A model generated the notes under the pieces. The model saw only the letters and a list, made by a program, of their open reading frames with translations, did no database searches and was not told where the DNA came from. Source: Ignisphaera sp. (GTDB taxonomy: Archaea > Thermoproteota > Thermoprotei_A > Sulfolobales > Ignisphaeraceae). Taken from it: a stretch of DNA of 53,381 bases. Shown here piece after piece: positions 8,710-19,164 of the stretch. Where the stretch lies: assembly GCA_028275825.1 (NCBI GenBank), contig JAPWTX010000008.1, positions 1 to 53,381 on the forward strand, read 5' to 3'. A program made the translations under genes and the position numbers. Position 1 is the stretch's first letter; each line of letters starts with the position of its first letter.

Positions 8710-9904
8710 TAAAACCATTGCACAATAAACTCGCTTTAAACTCTACACATTAAACACTCTAAACACTACAATAAAATTGAAAATCATTATATAAATTCCA
8801 GGTACTTAATAAGAGTAATACTTCAATATACATTCTATGGCTCTATAGAATATTTTATCAACTAAGAAAGATTTTCTTCTCTTAGCTAAAATTCAATAAC
8901 AACATCTCAATATAATTGTACAATTATCTCTAAGTTTCTTAACTCTACTTATCTCAATCTCTAAATTTAAAGATTTTAGAATTTGTTAATAATGTTCGCA
9001 ATCTACACTATAGGAAGATATCTTGAAGCTATGTATGCTTCCTCAAGTCTAGCAATATAGTGTACGAAGAGGTAGGGGTAAAAGATCTTTTAAGATTTGT
9101 TCTAGAGATGTTTAAACCTCTTGCCAAGTCCATATAGCCATAAAGTGCTTGAATACCTCAAGAATTTCATGGGTAATAGCTAGAAAGGTTGAGGAGATAG
9201 TTGTGAAGATAGATCCTAATGTATATGGTTGTTGTATAAAGGTTTACAAGTGTAAGCGATATAGATATTAATCATTATCCAGAACATTGATAGGAAATGC
9301 AAGATCATGGTTGAAGTATGTAGAGGGCAAACAGGGATGCGGTAGTGTTAACAGTTAGACTAGCTCTATATGTAATGTTCTTAGCAACATCAATAACATT
9401 ACGATACTGCTAATTGAGGCAAAGATGTTGAGAAGTAGCTAAAACATCTCTATATGACAGTATTAGAGATGTGAGTTCCTCGCTAACAACATTTGATGGT
9501 ATTCGTAACTTATGTTTCCTCTTTACAGAGTTGCACTTCTGCGTAGGTTCACCAACACTCTCATCTGTCTTCAGAGGTGCCTGTTGAGCTAAACGTTACG
9601 AGACTTCCATCGAGTTTTGAATCACTGTAGTGCATGGATTATTCAGAATTGTGTAGTGAATTTGTGAGCTGCTCATTTTTAGCAGAAACCATGGGGTCAT
9701 TATATTCACAGAATGTTTGCAAATTGCTTCAAACTTGTGGTTGTCTTGCCTGCAGACTTTAAACATACTTTTAGGGTCATGAGTAAACTAGGAGGTTTAG
9801 CAATCACAATAAGCAATGGCTCGCTTCAGACCCAGAAAGACCATAATAGACTTTTCTGCTCTACCTTAGATTGCAAGTAGTCAGTAAATCTAAGTGAAAT
9901 CATC
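8710..9904. other. 1.2-kb region without intact genes; traces of decayed coding
   Basis: No intact gene is visible. On the plus strand short coding-like segments are interrupted by stops. About 9063-9138 reads YEEVGVKDLLRFVLEMFKPL followed by a stop, and about 9180-9272 reads ARKVEEIVVKIDPNVYGCCI and on to KVYKCKRYRY. These look like the remains of one or two genes that I cannot identify. The left 300 bases are very AT-rich and look non-coding. Confidence 0.4.
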
Positions 9905-10486
9905 ATGTTGAATAAGTTGAGACCTCTTATTGCAAGATACATAAATTTGATCTTACAGAAGATAGATGTGAATCCAAACATCATTACACTAATAGGATTG
10001 GTACTCTCATTTTTTGCAGTGCTGTCATCTGTAATGAAATTTGTTAATATGGTGCCATTATTAATAGTGTTTTCAAGTATTGCAGATGTTCTCGATGGTG
10101 CTATTGCAAGAGCAAAAAATAGAGTTACTCCATGGGGTAGTATATTAGACTCTTTCTGTGATAGGATTGAAGAATTTAATTATCTGCTATCACTAATAAT
10201 ATTAGGTGTGAAGCCTTTGCTAGCTTATTTTGCTATGTTCATATCTTTTTTAATAAGTTACTTGAGAACATTAGGTGAGAAAAGAGGAATTAGAGTTGAA
10301 GGCATAGGTATATTAGAACGTGGAGAAAGAGTTATACTAGTATTCATATCTGCATTAGCAATAGCTTTTAGTGAGGATTATGGAATTAGCATTGCAAATA
10401 TAATAATGCTGTTAATAATATTATTGGGTATTGTAACAATAATTCAAAGGCTTTATCATATATTTAAAGAGTTGAGGAATTTATAG
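9905..10486 (+). CDS. CDP-alcohol phosphatidyltransferase family membrane enzyme
   Basis: The family signature D-x2-D-G-x2-A-R-x8-G-x3-D-x3-D is complete: Asp61, Asp64, Gly65, Ala68, Arg69, Gly78, Asp82 and Asp86. These residues bind the metal and the CDP-activated lipid. The rest forms about five to six hydrophobic helices, and 193 residues is the normal length. In archaea such enzymes join CDP-archaeol to a polar head group, most often inositol-1-phosphate (archaetidylinositol phosphate synthase) or serine; this one resembles the short inositol-phosphate type, but the head group is not settled by the sequence. Its end overlaps the convergent rps26e by 6 bp. Confidence 0.85.
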   Translation: MLNKLRPLIARYINLILQKIDVNPNIITLIGLVLSFFAVLSSVMKFVNMVPLLIVFSSIADVLDGAIARAKNRVTPWGSILDSFCDRIEEFNYLLSLIILGVKPLLAYFAMFISFLISYLRTLGEKRGIRVEGIGILERGERVILVFISALAIAFSEDYGISIANIIMLLIILLGIVTIIQRLYHIFKELRNL

Positions 10487-10765
10487 TTTTGTTACCTTCT
10501 TTCTTTCTTCTTCAGATCTAACCTTTATAATACCATAGAATATTGCACAATTAATGCAGTAACACTTTGTCACAGGGTATCTCATAATTATAGCTCCTTT
10601 CTTTTCCAGCTCAGTAGCTAACTGAGGATCTACTGGAGAGTACATTCGAGTTACACAAACTGCTTTATCTTCAGGTATAAGGGCGCCACAATTATCGCAA
10701 TGTATTCTTGCTACAGATCCCTTATCCCCCTTTCTTCTTCCTCTGTTCTCCCTCTTCTTAGGCAT
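10481..10765 (-). CDS. rps26e: 30S ribosomal protein S26e
   Basis: A 94-residue member of the S26e family, found in eukaryotes and many Crenarchaeota. The basic N-terminus (KKRENRGRRKG) is followed by a zinc site made of IHCDNCG and KCYCINC, with the family segment PEDKAVCVTRMYSP between. The upstream sequence on the minus strand contains GCTTTTAAGC, a probable TATA box about 60 bp before the ATG. It overlaps the convergent phosphatidyltransferase gene by 6 bp. It acts in the small subunit near the mRNA exit and the anti-Shine-Dalgarno region. Confidence 0.95.
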   Translation of the reverse strand: MPKKRENRGRRKGDKGSVARIHCDNCGALIPEDKAVCVTRMYSPVDPQLATELEKKGAIIMRYPVTKCYCINCAIFYGIIKVRSEEERKKVTKL

Positions 10766-10890
10766 TTAAAACATCACCACATCTTCAAACTCTCAGATTA
10801 CTCCTTTCTACACCACCAAGCTTAAAAGCGATAATTAAACCAAGGACATTGACATAACAAGAACTTTGCGAAAAACACATTGCCAACTAG

Positions 10891-12366
10891 TTAATACTTC
10901 TTAGCCAAAGCCACGACAGCCTTTGCATTTTTACCGCAAAAACTACACTTTGCTTCTCTAAGTAGATCTAGATCGATGTTGAGTCTCTTTAATGAGACAT
11001 CCATAACCTCGCCTATCACATCAATTCCTTCAAAACCTTGCAATCTATTATAAATACACCTCTCATCTCCACACCATGGCATTAATACAAATCCTCCTAA
11101 CTCTCTTACTATATTTACAGCCTCATCTATATTCTGAGATAACTTAATACTTGAAGTGAATTCTTTCCATGCTCTATCTATAAGATTCTGCATTATTTCA
11201 CTTAGCATAATACGAATTCTTTCAACTAATTGTTGTAAAGGTATTGTTTCCTTCTTAAGAATATCACGTCTAAATACTGTTACAACATTATTTGAACACT
11301 CGCGCATCCCAATCTCAATTCTTAGTGGAGCTCCTTTTAGCTCCCATTCATAAAACTTTTCAGCAGGTCTCATATCATCCCTTAGATCCAGATGAACTCT
11401 TATACCATTCTCATGAAGTATTTTTGCTATATCACTACTATACCTAATCACAACATCCTTTGTATTCTCTTGATATATTGGTATCACAACAACTTGGTAA
11501 GGCGCAATAATAGGTGGTAAAATAAGACCTTTTTCATCACTATGGAAAGCAATAATTGAGGCTATAGCTCTTTCAGATATGCCATAGCTTGTCTGCCATG
11601 CATAATCTATTGATTCGTCTTTTTTCTGAATCTTAACATCAAATACCTTAGTAAAGGTCTGACCAAGATTATGCACAGTCCCTATTTGAACTGCTTTTCC
11701 ATCTGGAAATATGGTATCAAAGGCTATTGTATATATAGCGCCAGCGAATTTATCCCATTGAGGTCTTCTAGACACAATATATGGTATCCCTAGCGAGTCA
11801 AAGAATTTTCCATAGATGTCAACAGCCTCTTTTATCTGTTCCTCGCTACTTTCAAAACCTTCGTGAACAGTGTGCGCTTCTTTAAATGTTGTTACCTCTC
11901 TTACTCTAACCATAGGCTTTGTCATTTTAGTTTCATATCTAAATATGCTAACAATCTGGTAATACTTTTTAGGAAGCTGCTTGTAACTTTTAATCCATAA
12001 GCTCTCCATATAACTAATTGCTGTTTCGCTTGTGGGTCTTAGTGCTAGTTTCATGTCTAATTCTTCTAGACCTGCTTTGGTAACCCAAAATACCTCTCCT
12101 TCAAAACCTCTGACATGTTCGCTTTCCTTTGCAAATAAGATTTCTGGTATTAGCAATGGTAGCAATATCTCTTCATGTCCTGATTCATCTAAAAGTAGTC
12201 TTATTAATTCAATAACTCTTCTTCTAATTTGAAAACCATATGAAAGCCACACACCCATTCCTTTAACAGGATATCTTCCATAGTCATATATTTCAGCCTC
12301 TGAAATAATCCAACTAAACCATTCACTAAAGCTTTCACCATATTTTTTAGGTCTCGGTGTACTCAT
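10891..12366 (-). CDS. proS: Prolyl-tRNA synthetase (archaeal/eukaryote-like)
   Basis: A class II aminoacyl-tRNA synthetase specific for proline. It shows the N-terminal [19 protein letters not shown] region (motif 1), [20 protein letters not shown], the motif 2 area [20 protein letters not shown], motif 3 IGMRECSNN in the anticodon region, and a C-terminal zinc-binding domain (CGDERC and CSFCG) ending in Tyr, characteristic of the archaeal/eukaryotic form. Length about 491 residues is normal. The frame opens at 12387, but the ATG at 12366 ([11 protein letters not shown]) has GGTGAG about 13 nt upstream and gives the usual N-terminus. trmI ends about 25 bp before this start, so the two genes are probably cotranscribed. 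Confidence 0.95.
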   Translation of the reverse strand: MSTPRPKKYGESFSEWFSWIISEAEIYDYGRYPVKGMGVWLSYGFQIRRRVIELIRLLLDESGHEEILLPLLIPEILFAKESEHVRGFEGEVFWVTKAGLEELDMKLALRPTSETAISYMESLWIKSYKQLPKKYYQIVSIFRYETKMTKPMVRVREVTTFKEAHTVHEGFESSEEQIKEAVDIYGKFFDSLGIPYIVSRRPQWDKFAGAIYTIAFDTIFPDGKAVQIGTVHNLGQTFTKVFDVKIQKKDESIDYAWQTSYGISERAIASIIAFHSDEKGLILPPIIAPYQVVVIPIYQENTKDVVIRYSSDIAKILHENGIRVHLDLRDDMRPAEKFYEWELKGAPLRIEIGMRECSNNVVTVFRRDILKKETIPLQQLVERIRIMLSEIMQNLIDRAWKEFTSSIKLSQNIDEAVNIVRELGGFVLMPWCGDERCIYNRLQGFEGIDVIGEVMDVSLKRLNIDLDLLREAKCSFCGKNAKAVVALAKKY

Positions 12367-12391
12367 ACCTCGTCGCTCACCATACATAGAG

Positions 12392-13198
12392 CTATTGGCT
12401 GCTCTTAATTATTTTTCTGGCGAAAAGTATGAAGCCTGTGTGCCCTACCATATAAGTTGAGGGCCTGATGGCTCTTCTTGACAGCTCTATTTCTCTAAGA
12501 AGTATCTCATAAGCTCTTATATCTATAAACCCTTTGTGCTCATCGATTGCTTCAAAGAGCTTCAATAATTGTTGCATAGATGGGATAAAGAAGGCTATGG
12601 AGGCTGAAGGCTTTAATGCTAAATACAGCGAGTCTAAGGCCTCCCAAGGATCAGGTATGTCAATAATTGCTGCATCTAGCCCCCTCTCGTCAACACCTTT
12701 TCTAATATCACCATACTTTATAGTTACATATTTATCTAGCCCCATCCTTGCTAAATTGCCTTTGGCAATTTCTATAAATTCCTTTCTATTCTCATATCCA
12801 AATACATGGCCTTGGGGTTTGACAAAGTGAGCCAAAACCATTGTAGTATTGCCAGAACCCACTCCTGCTTCTAAAACCCTATACCCAGATTCCAATCCAA
12901 GCATTAGGATTATGAGCCCCAGATCCTTAGGATAAATTACTTGTGTAACTCTTTTAATGCCTTTTTCTAAGTAATCTATGAGTAGGGGTTGCAATATCCA
13001 TGCTTTAACATTTAATGAAGTTGTTACTTGACTTCCTATCTCTTTATTAACAATACTATCAACTGGTATTGTTCCCCTATCTGATGAAATTTTCTTACCT
13101 TGTTCTAATTTAACTAAAAACTTTCTTCTATTATCAAAGTAAATTAGAACTTCTTTACCATACTCTAAAGCATTACTATGGCTCAGAACTGATGTCAT
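12392..13198 (-). CDS. trmI: tRNA (adenine-57/58-N1)-methyltransferase TrmI
   Basis: An AdoMet-dependent methyltransferase of the TrmI family, which makes m1A at positions 57/58 of the tRNA T loop and stabilises tRNAs at high temperature. The N-terminal beta domain (about 1-70) precedes a Rossmann domain with motif [14 protein letters not shown], the acidic residue of [10 protein letters not shown], and motif [16 protein letters not shown], where the Asp-containing motif binds substrate adenine. The protein is 268 residues, normal for the homotetrameric archaeal enzyme. proS follows closely and is probably in the same operon. Confidence 0.93.
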   Translation of the reverse strand: MTSVLSHSNALEYGKEVLIYFDNRRKFLVKLEQGKKISSDRGTIPVDSIVNKEIGSQVTTSLNVKAWILQPLLIDYLEKGIKRVTQVIYPKDLGLIILMLGLESGYRVLEAGVGSGNTTMVLAHFVKPQGHVFGYENRKEFIEIAKGNLARMGLDKYVTIKYGDIRKGVDERGLDAAIIDIPDPWEALDSLYLALKPSASIAFFIPSMQQLLKLFEAIDEHKGFIDIRAYEILLREIELSRRAIRPSTYMVGHTGFILFARKIIKSSQ

Positions 13199-13357
13199 AT
13201 ATCATCACATTCTATAATACCAGCCCTCATCATTACCTATCTAAGATATTCTTTTGCAACTTAATACTTTAATGCTCAAACATTTTATTATTAACTGAGA
13301 AAATGTGGTATTGTGTTATAACCTAGCTACTTTATATTTAATTTACGGATTTATTAT

Positions 13358-13570
13358 TTAAATTTCCTTTAGAACCTCGATAACCTTGGATCTAGCATTT
13401 TTCTTCTTAGATTTCTCTAAACCATGCTCAGATTCCCATAACTCCCTCTTTAACAATTCCCTTATAGCAGCTCTTATTACTTCACTTCTTGAAGAGTATC
13501 TCCCCATCCTTACTAATTCATCTATTGCTTCTAAATATGTTTCAGGCATCTTTACTGTAACAATACGCAT
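13358..13570 (-). CDS. Ribbon-helix-helix (CopG-type) transcription regulator
   Basis: A 70-residue protein with an N-terminal ribbon-helix-helix fold: strand [10 protein letters not shown], helix [12 protein letters not shown], then [20 protein letters not shown], which is the typical second helix with the S-R-S-E-V-I-R signature. The C-terminal 20 residues are basic. Such proteins bind DNA as dimers and often repress their own promoter. It is divergently transcribed from rps25e with about 100 bp between the starts, so its operator could lie there, although I see no clear palindrome. Its targets are unknown. Confidence 0.85.
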   Translation of the reverse strand: MRIVTVKMPETYLEAIDELVRMGRYSSRSEVIRAAIRELLKRELWESEHGLEKSKKKNARSKVIEVLKEI

Positions 13571-13672
13571 TGCGTATCTACACCACCTACCTATTTACGT
13601 TGATTATAATTTATAAGCAAGAGCACTGATAAACTATTTAAGATATACTTTATATATAGTGAGGTCGAAATA

Positions 13673-13990
13673 ATGGGTACAAAAGGAAAAAAGCCTCTTT
13701 CAACCTTAGAAAAGAGACAGCGAAAACTTGTGAAAGAAGAGACCAAGAAAGTTGCAAAGGAAGAGAAAAAAGAAAGAAAAACTGTGTCTATTACTGGCTT
13801 AGATCCAGCAATGATTACAAGAGTTATTGAGGAAGTTAAAAACACAGGTTTTGCAACACCATTCACACTTTCACAAAAACTTGGAGTAAAATATAGCATA
13901 GCCAGAAAACTGTTAAAGGAATTAGTTAAAAGCAATGACGTTGAATTGGTAGCAAAGAACAGACGTATAATTCTCATCACTAAGAAATGA
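13673..13990 (+). CDS. rps25e: 30S ribosomal protein S25e
   Basis: A 105-residue S25e protein with a lysine-rich N-terminal tail (about 1-45) and a winged-helix core: ITRVIEEVKNTGFATPFTLS, then KLGVKYSIARKLLKELVKSN. A TATA-like CTATTTAAG near 13635-13643 and GAGGT 8 nt before the ATG support this start. The tail is encoded by a run of A-rich codons. S25e lies near the head of the small subunit and is found in Crenarchaeota and eukaryotes. The gene stands alone, divergent from the RHH regulator. Confidence 0.93.
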   Translation: MGTKGKKPLSTLEKRQRKLVKEETKKVAKEEKKERKTVSITGLDPAMITRVIEEVKNTGFATPFTLSQKLGVKYSIARKLLKELVKSNDVELVAKNRRIILITKK

Positions 13991-14330
13991 TCTATCAATT
14001 CAGCGATACAGAAGTTCTACAAAACATTTATCCCATAACCGTAGCTAAAACAATAATTCCATATGCTAGGAGCTTCATAACATAATTTTCCATCAATGTA
14101 AGCATAAATATCCATAGATTAGGAGCGACATGGATTTCAACGAGGCAATAACCTATAAACAGCTATAATTAGCCCGTAAGCAACCTTTTCACTCTGAAGC
14201 CTTCTGCATTTGATCTAGTGAATGAACTCAATGAATGAAATGTTGTTATAATTTTAGTTTAGATGCCATGAGCAAATCACATTAAAATTTTTATGACTAG
14301 ATAACAACCATGAAATATTTGGATTTTATC
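13991..14330. other. Gene-free region
   Basis: AT-rich sequence of 340 bases with no gene, no C/D box pair and no clear repeat. It lies between the converging rps25e and the nitrilase-fold gene. Confidence 0.5.
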
Positions 14331-15140
14331 TTAGTGTAATAGTTTTTTCAAGGTCTTTAGAAGCTTTTTTCTTTCATTTGTGATAATTGAATTGCTACGT
14401 TGCTTTGGGTTTACATTCAATACTATTATTCTCTCATCTACTTTATCGACTCTCTCTATTTCATCTCCTTCCTCATCTATTACAATAGTTGGTATTACTG
14501 CTAATATTTCCTGCTTATACATATAAATACCTCCCACCATTATGGCAACATTTTTGCTTTCAACTGTTCTCGCCTTTGCGATTATCTGCTGTTTTGTAAT
14601 ATCGTTCCCAATTCTAGGGAAAAATATAGTTACATTAGGATTTAGAATTGATAGTATAAGGGCAATTTCTGGATAAAACATGTCATCAGCTATGTAAATC
14701 CCTATACCCAAATTATCTAAATCTATGTAAGGGATTTCTTTATGTCCACTAACTCTTCCTCCGGTCATGACTTGCCTTATAACCCTTTTTACTTCAGATC
14801 CTGATATAAATGTTGAGGATCTGTAGAGTTTAGATCCTCTACGCTCTAGTATAGGACCTGCTAAAAGATCTGCTCCATACATTCTACTTATATTGATTAA
14901 CCCATCTGTAAAAGGACCTGGTATTGTTTCTCCACTAATTTTAATACCCTTTCTAGCTATCTCTTCATATGCTGCAATTCCATTTATCATTTGTGGCAAA
15001 ACTATCATTCTTACACGTTCTTCGTAATGCAAAACCTTTTTTATGGCATCTGAAATTCTGTCCATATTCTTCTTCTTCGCATTGAATTCTACAAATGTGT
15101 GCAACACAGCAATTCTTACAGCATTTTCATTTATATGCAT
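14331..15140 (-). CDS. Nitrilase-fold protein lacking the Glu-Lys-Cys triad
   Basis: The 269-residue sequence follows the carbon-nitrogen hydrolase fold along its length, but all three catalytic positions are changed. The Glu of the first motif is Gln50 (VLPQMINGIAAY), the Lys is Gln123 (RVIRQVMTGG) and the nucleophilic Cys is Ala151 (GIYIADDMFYPEIA, normally CYDxRFPE). The flanking residues of each motif are kept, so the fold is probably intact while amidase or nitrilase activity is unlikely. Its start codon lies 10 bp inside the end of the reverse gyrase gene, which suggests coupled translation and perhaps a related role. It may be a binding or structural protein; its ligand is unknown. Confidence 0.8.
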   Translation of the reverse strand: MHINENAVRIAVLHTFVEFNAKKKNMDRISDAIKKVLHYEERVRMIVLPQMINGIAAYEEIARKGIKISGETIPGPFTDGLINISRMYGADLLAGPILERRGSKLYRSSTFISGSEVKRVIRQVMTGGRVSGHKEIPYIDLDNLGIGIYIADDMFYPEIALILSILNPNVTIFFPRIGNDITKQQIIAKARTVESKNVAIMVGGIYMYKQEILAVIPTIVIDEEGDEIERVDKVDERIIVLNVNPKQRSNSIITNERKKLLKTLKKLLH

Positions 15141-18100
15141 ACTGCATTCACTATGCTGCTAGTATGTATTAAGGGCAATATGTTTTTGCATATCTCTTTA
15201 AGAAGCTCCTCAACAACCTCTCTATAGTCAGCTTTTTCGCTTTCTATCTGCTCCATTTTTTTGAGTAATTCTGTTGTCCGCGAAATTGTAACCATATTCG
15301 CTATTGCTTCAGAATATTTAGAAACGTTACTTAGAATTGATTCAATAGTTTTTCTGAAATGCTGCACTTCAACTTCACCAGCTATAAAACTGTATTTCTT
15401 TAAGTACTTCTCCACAACATCTGAAATATCATAACGCTCTTTTTCATTAGGAAATTTACTCCCTGCTAAAAGCATGTATATTAGTATTCCGGTAATAGAG
15501 GGTATTAGATATTGCATTTTCTTACCAATTGAATATACATATCTCCTCTTCTGTATTGTTTCAATTATTTTTGCATATGTGCTTGGCCTCCCTATTTCAA
15601 CAGCTTTCATCCATTTAATTACATCTCCTTGTGTTGGCAACTTCACATCACTAATCTCAGCAGCCTTAATACTTGTTGGTTTTAGTACTACTTCATGCTT
15701 AGGCAGCGTTACTATTTGGATAGGTGAGTAAATTAAGATGAAGCCAGGCTCTATAACATTTACTGCAACATCTATATTCCCCTTCCACAAGGTAATATTA
15801 CTATTTTCACCCTTGTACACTACTTCTACACTATATAGCACTTTCTCTACTATTGCAGGTCTCATCTGACTTGCTATAAATCTCCTAAATATTAAGTCAT
15901 ATAGTTTGAAATGCTGAGGTGTTAGCCGTATAGGAATTTCTATAACACCCTCTGCTATAAGCTCCCTCAACTCAACAACATCTATGGGTCTTGTTGGTCT
16001 TATAGCTTCATGAGCTCCTCCTTCACCCCACATCCTTGGTGTAAAATAATTGCTAACATTATCATTAAATACTTTTGTGAGGTACTCTCTTGCTACACCT
16101 ATTCCTGTCGATGAAATTCTAGTGCTATCAGTCCTATGGTATGTTATGAGACCTAATTCAAATAGCTCTTGTGCTATTCTCATGGCTTCTACAGAGTTTA
16201 ACAATAATACTCTTTGAGCCTCTGACAACATTTCGTCTGTTGTGAACGGTGGTGATGGATATAAAGAATCTGTGTATGATTTTAATGGTTTAAATATGAT
16301 ATCAATATGCTGAGGTCTCACTCTCTTTAGACCATGTTTTTCTATCTCTTCTTCTGGTATCTCAAAAGTTAATGCACCTAACTTAACAATTTTACTTCTT
16401 CTTAATGTATGAATTCTAGCTAAAGCTAACTCTATTATTTTTCCTAACACTGGGGTTTGAACTCTGCCAGCGCTATACCTTCTATCCAATTTCTCACGTC
16501 CACTTACTTCAGCATAACGTTGCGTCACATATTCTGAAAGTGCAAAACCTAGCCATCGATCTTCAATTCTTCTAGCCAGCTGAGCTTTTACAAGATGTAT
16601 ATTTATGTCTCTAAGATTTTCAAGTGCAGTCAAAATAGCCTTTCTTGTCACTTCATGGAATTCTGCTCTCTTAATATATTTAGCATAGGGGGCTAAGGCC
16701 ACTGCTATATCATAGCCTATTTTTTCACCTTCAGCATCAGGATCTGTAGCTATGATAACCTCATCTACTTCTATAGCTAGGCGTTGTAAAGCCTCAACAA
16801 TATCTTTAGAGGATTTAAAATGTGAGGAACCACATATAGGGCACTCATCTCCTTTCACAAACTGGGTACCACAATTTAAGCATCTTTTGATAAAGTCATA
16901 GCGAGGTACAAACCATGGAATGCCATTATACTTCCGTTTCTCAACACCATATATAGAGTCTCGTGAAAGCTCCTCTTCAACAAGTTCAAAGACGTGCCCA
17001 CCAGATGCCGTTATAAGCAGGTGTATTTTACCTATGTTTACCTCATAGACTCTAAGAATGCCATAATCTCTTACTGAAGGTCTTCCAAAAAATGAGGCTA
17101 TGGTCCTAGCCTTGTTGGGTGATTCGACAATGAATAGTGCAGTCTTTATAAGTTCCTCCCTCCTTTTCACAATATCCTCAGGTACTGTGCCAGACTTCAG
17201 CACCTTTATGATCTCTCTATCCCTATCAATATTCCTCAATTCCTGTTCCAATGCAACTTCATGAAGATTGTAAAACTTGAAATCATCAACATAAAATCTA
17301 AGCCTTTTTTCTAATCCTTTCAAAAGTCTAGCATCGTCAACTATAACTATAGATAAGCCCCTAGTTATACCCCCTATATAAAGTCTTGAAGTCCTGCCAC
17401 TCGCTTGAATATATGTAGGTGCGTCTGGTATTAACATGTACGGCTGACCGTTTTCCTCGTATATGACCAGAGTCTCAACACTCTTTAATTTATCAATTAT
17501 ATCGCTTCTCTGTATCATGCTAAAGATGTAGTTGCGAATCTTTATCAAAGTTCTCGCTACATCCTCATCAATTTCATAACCTTCTTCAAGAGCCTTAACC
17601 AAGTTCTTTAATTTTGCTAATGAAACTCTTCTAGCTATTCTTCTTAGCAAAGCAATTAAGTTCAAAATTTCTTGCTTTTCTTTATCCTCAACAACCTCAA
17701 TCAACACTGACAATAATCTAAGCAATGTAGTTGGATTGTACTCTATTTTTGTAAGTGATATCTTGTGCCTTGGTACACCAAGAAATATCGCATATCTTAT
17801 TATTTCTGGTAAATCAATTCCTCTAACAAGAAGACCATAATACGTCGCTACACCAATCACAGCTTGTAGCCTACCCCTCATAAATTCCTGCAATGCCTCA
17901 CTTCGCTTACTTATAACAACATCTGTTGCTATACCTCTATTTCTTAACTCCTGTGCTATTCTCTGGGCTTCTGCAACTCCTTTATCAATAGGTACGAATA
18001 TTAGCCCTCCAAATCCAAGATCCTTCACAAGGTTACTTAATAACTCTACTACCTGCTTTTCATCGACATGAACATATGTGTCAAGAACATTTCTATATAT

Positions 18101-19141
18101 CTCTACACCTGCCCCTATAATGAACCCAAGGAGCTCTCTAAACAATTTGATTCGGCGTCCTCTTGCCTTGCCTGTTGCAGAACTAACAACAAGTATCCCG
18201 GCATTTGCTCTTTTCTCGGCAAGCTTCTTTTGGTATTCGTTAAACATCTCTGTTATGGGCATGCCCTCTTCTTTACAATATTCGCTATAACCCCTTTCTC
18301 TTACACCTTCACATCTTGTAAGTCTAAGTCTTAAACCTGCTAACTTATATCCTAGCTGCATATCTTCTTCAGAGAATCCCATTAGGAGTAGTATGTATTC
18401 TATTGCTTTACTTCCTTTCATTATAGCATCGACATCATCAGCAAAAACAAAGTTTATTTTAACGCCTTTGTCAATTAAAGGCTTAAAAGTATCTATAAAG
18501 TTCCTCTGCAGATAGTTCGATGTTGTAATCAATATATCAAATTTCCCTTCCTTAATGCCATTTTCTAATTCCAGCCTTTTCTTAGCAGACATTTTAGAAT
18601 GAATCGCTATAACCTCTACAACTATCCCAGCTCTGTTCATATATTCCAAAAGCTTTTCATAGTAATGGCTAACAAGAATAGATGTGGGTACAACTATGTA
18701 TACCTTTCTATTATATTTGTACGATAAGAAAAGCGCTGTTATTAATCCAAAAGTTGTTTTTCCTACCCCTGTAGGAGCTATCATAGCAAAGCTTTGATTT
18801 TGAGCTATTCTATATGCCCAACTTATCTGTAAATTCCATGGATACCCCCCAACACACTTGCTAAAGAATTCAACGAATTCCTCAACAAATTTTTCTATTT
18901 CCACAAGCTGATTTAATCTATGTGATGGTTTTTGCACATAATTAGCTAGTTCCCTAAATGTAGATATCTTCACTAATGAATGCCTTTGCATACATTTCTC
19001 ACAAGCATTCTTGTTCAATGCCCTAACATCGTCTATAGGCCCCCCACAGTTGATACACAACCCCATATACTTTGCTAAGGGCAGTGTCATATCACTGACA
19101 TAAGCATTTCCTCCAATAACAGCATTGCTCTGCACTTCCAT
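15131..19141 (-). CDS. rgy: Reverse gyrase
   Basis: The hallmark hyperthermophile enzyme that introduces positive supercoils, a fusion of an SF2 helicase and a type IA topoisomerase. From the ATG at 19141 (1336 residues) I see an N-terminal zinc finger (CINCGG...CEKC, about 27-50), Walker A APTGVGKTT (about 118), the DDVDAI motif (about 235), the second zinc finger (CLNCG and CPICG, about 755-770), Toprim DPDAEGE (about 797) and the active tyrosine in LITYHRTDSTRIS (about 999). The frame is open to a GTG at 19162, but GGTG lies 7 nt before the ATG at 19141. It is somewhat longer than many family members, without an intein motif. Both zinc fingers are complete. Confidence 0.97.
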   Translation of the reverse strand: MEVQSNAVIGGNAYVSDMTLPLAKYMGLCINCGGPIDDVRALNKNACEKCMQRHSLVKISTFRELANYVQKPSHRLNQLVEIEKFVEEFVEFFSKCVGGYPWNLQISWAYRIAQNQSFAMIAPTGVGKTTFGLITALFLSYKYNRKVYIVVPTSILVSHYYEKLLEYMNRAGIVVEVIAIHSKMSAKKRLELENGIKEGKFDILITTSNYLQRNFIDTFKPLIDKGVKINFVFADDVDAIMKGSKAIEYILLLMGFSEEDMQLGYKLAGLRLRLTRCEGVRERGYSEYCKEEGMPITEMFNEYQKKLAEKRANAGILVVSSATGKARGRRIKLFRELLGFIIGAGVEIYRNVLDTYVHVDEKQVVELLSNLVKDLGFGGLIFVPIDKGVAEAQRIAQELRNRGIATDVVISKRSEALQEFMRGRLQAVIGVATYYGLLVRGIDLPEIIRYAIFLGVPRHKISLTKIEYNPTTLLRLLSVLIEVVEDKEKQEILNLIALLRRIARRVSLAKLKNLVKALEEGYEIDEDVARTLIKIRNYIFSMIQRSDIIDKLKSVETLVIYEENGQPYMLIPDAPTYIQASGRTSRLYIGGITRGLSIVIVDDARLLKGLEKRLRFYVDDFKFYNLHEVALEQELRNIDRDREIIKVLKSGTVPEDIVKRREELIKTALFIVESPNKARTIASFFGRPSVRDYGILRVYEVNIGKIHLLITASGGHVFELVEEELSRDSIYGVEKRKYNGIPWFVPRYDFIKRCLNCGTQFVKGDECPICGSSHFKSSKDIVEALQRLAIEVDEVIIATDPDAEGEKIGYDIAVALAPYAKYIKRAEFHEVTRKAILTALENLRDINIHLVKAQLARRIEDRWLGFALSEYVTQRYAEVSGREKLDRRYSAGRVQTPVLGKIIELALARIHTLRRSKIVKLGALTFEIPEEEIEKHGLKRVRPQHIDIIFKPLKSYTDSLYPSPPFTTDEMLSEAQRVLLLNSVEAMRIAQELFELGLITYHRTDSTRISSTGIGVAREYLTKVFNDNVSNYFTPRMWGEGGAHEAIRPTRPIDVVELRELIAEGVIEIPIRLTPQHFKLYDLIFRRFIASQMRPAIVEKVLYSVEVVYKGENSNITLWKGNIDVAVNVIEPGFILIYSPIQIVTLPKHEVVLKPTSIKAAEISDVKLPTQGDVIKWMKAVEIGRPSTYAKIIETIQKRRYVYSIGKKMQYLIPSITGILIYMLLAGSKFPNEKERYDISDVVEKYLKKYSFIAGEVEVQHFRKTIESILSNVSKYSEAIANMVTISRTTELLKKMEQIESEKADYREVVEELLKEICKNILPLIHTSSIVNAVCI

Positions 19142-19164
19142 AACATAGCACCAGCATTCCACAT

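Noticed and set aside
13195-13250. C/D box-like arrangement on the minus strand before trmI (ATGATGA, GTGATGA, CTGA)
   Set aside because: There is no recognisable D' box, the second guide would be 15 nt and the D box falls inside the trmI coding sequence; more likely leader sequence.
15131-19141. Possible intein in reverse gyrase, given the length of about 1336 residues
   Set aside because: No intein splice motifs were seen and the domain order is continuous; the extra length is spread over the protein.
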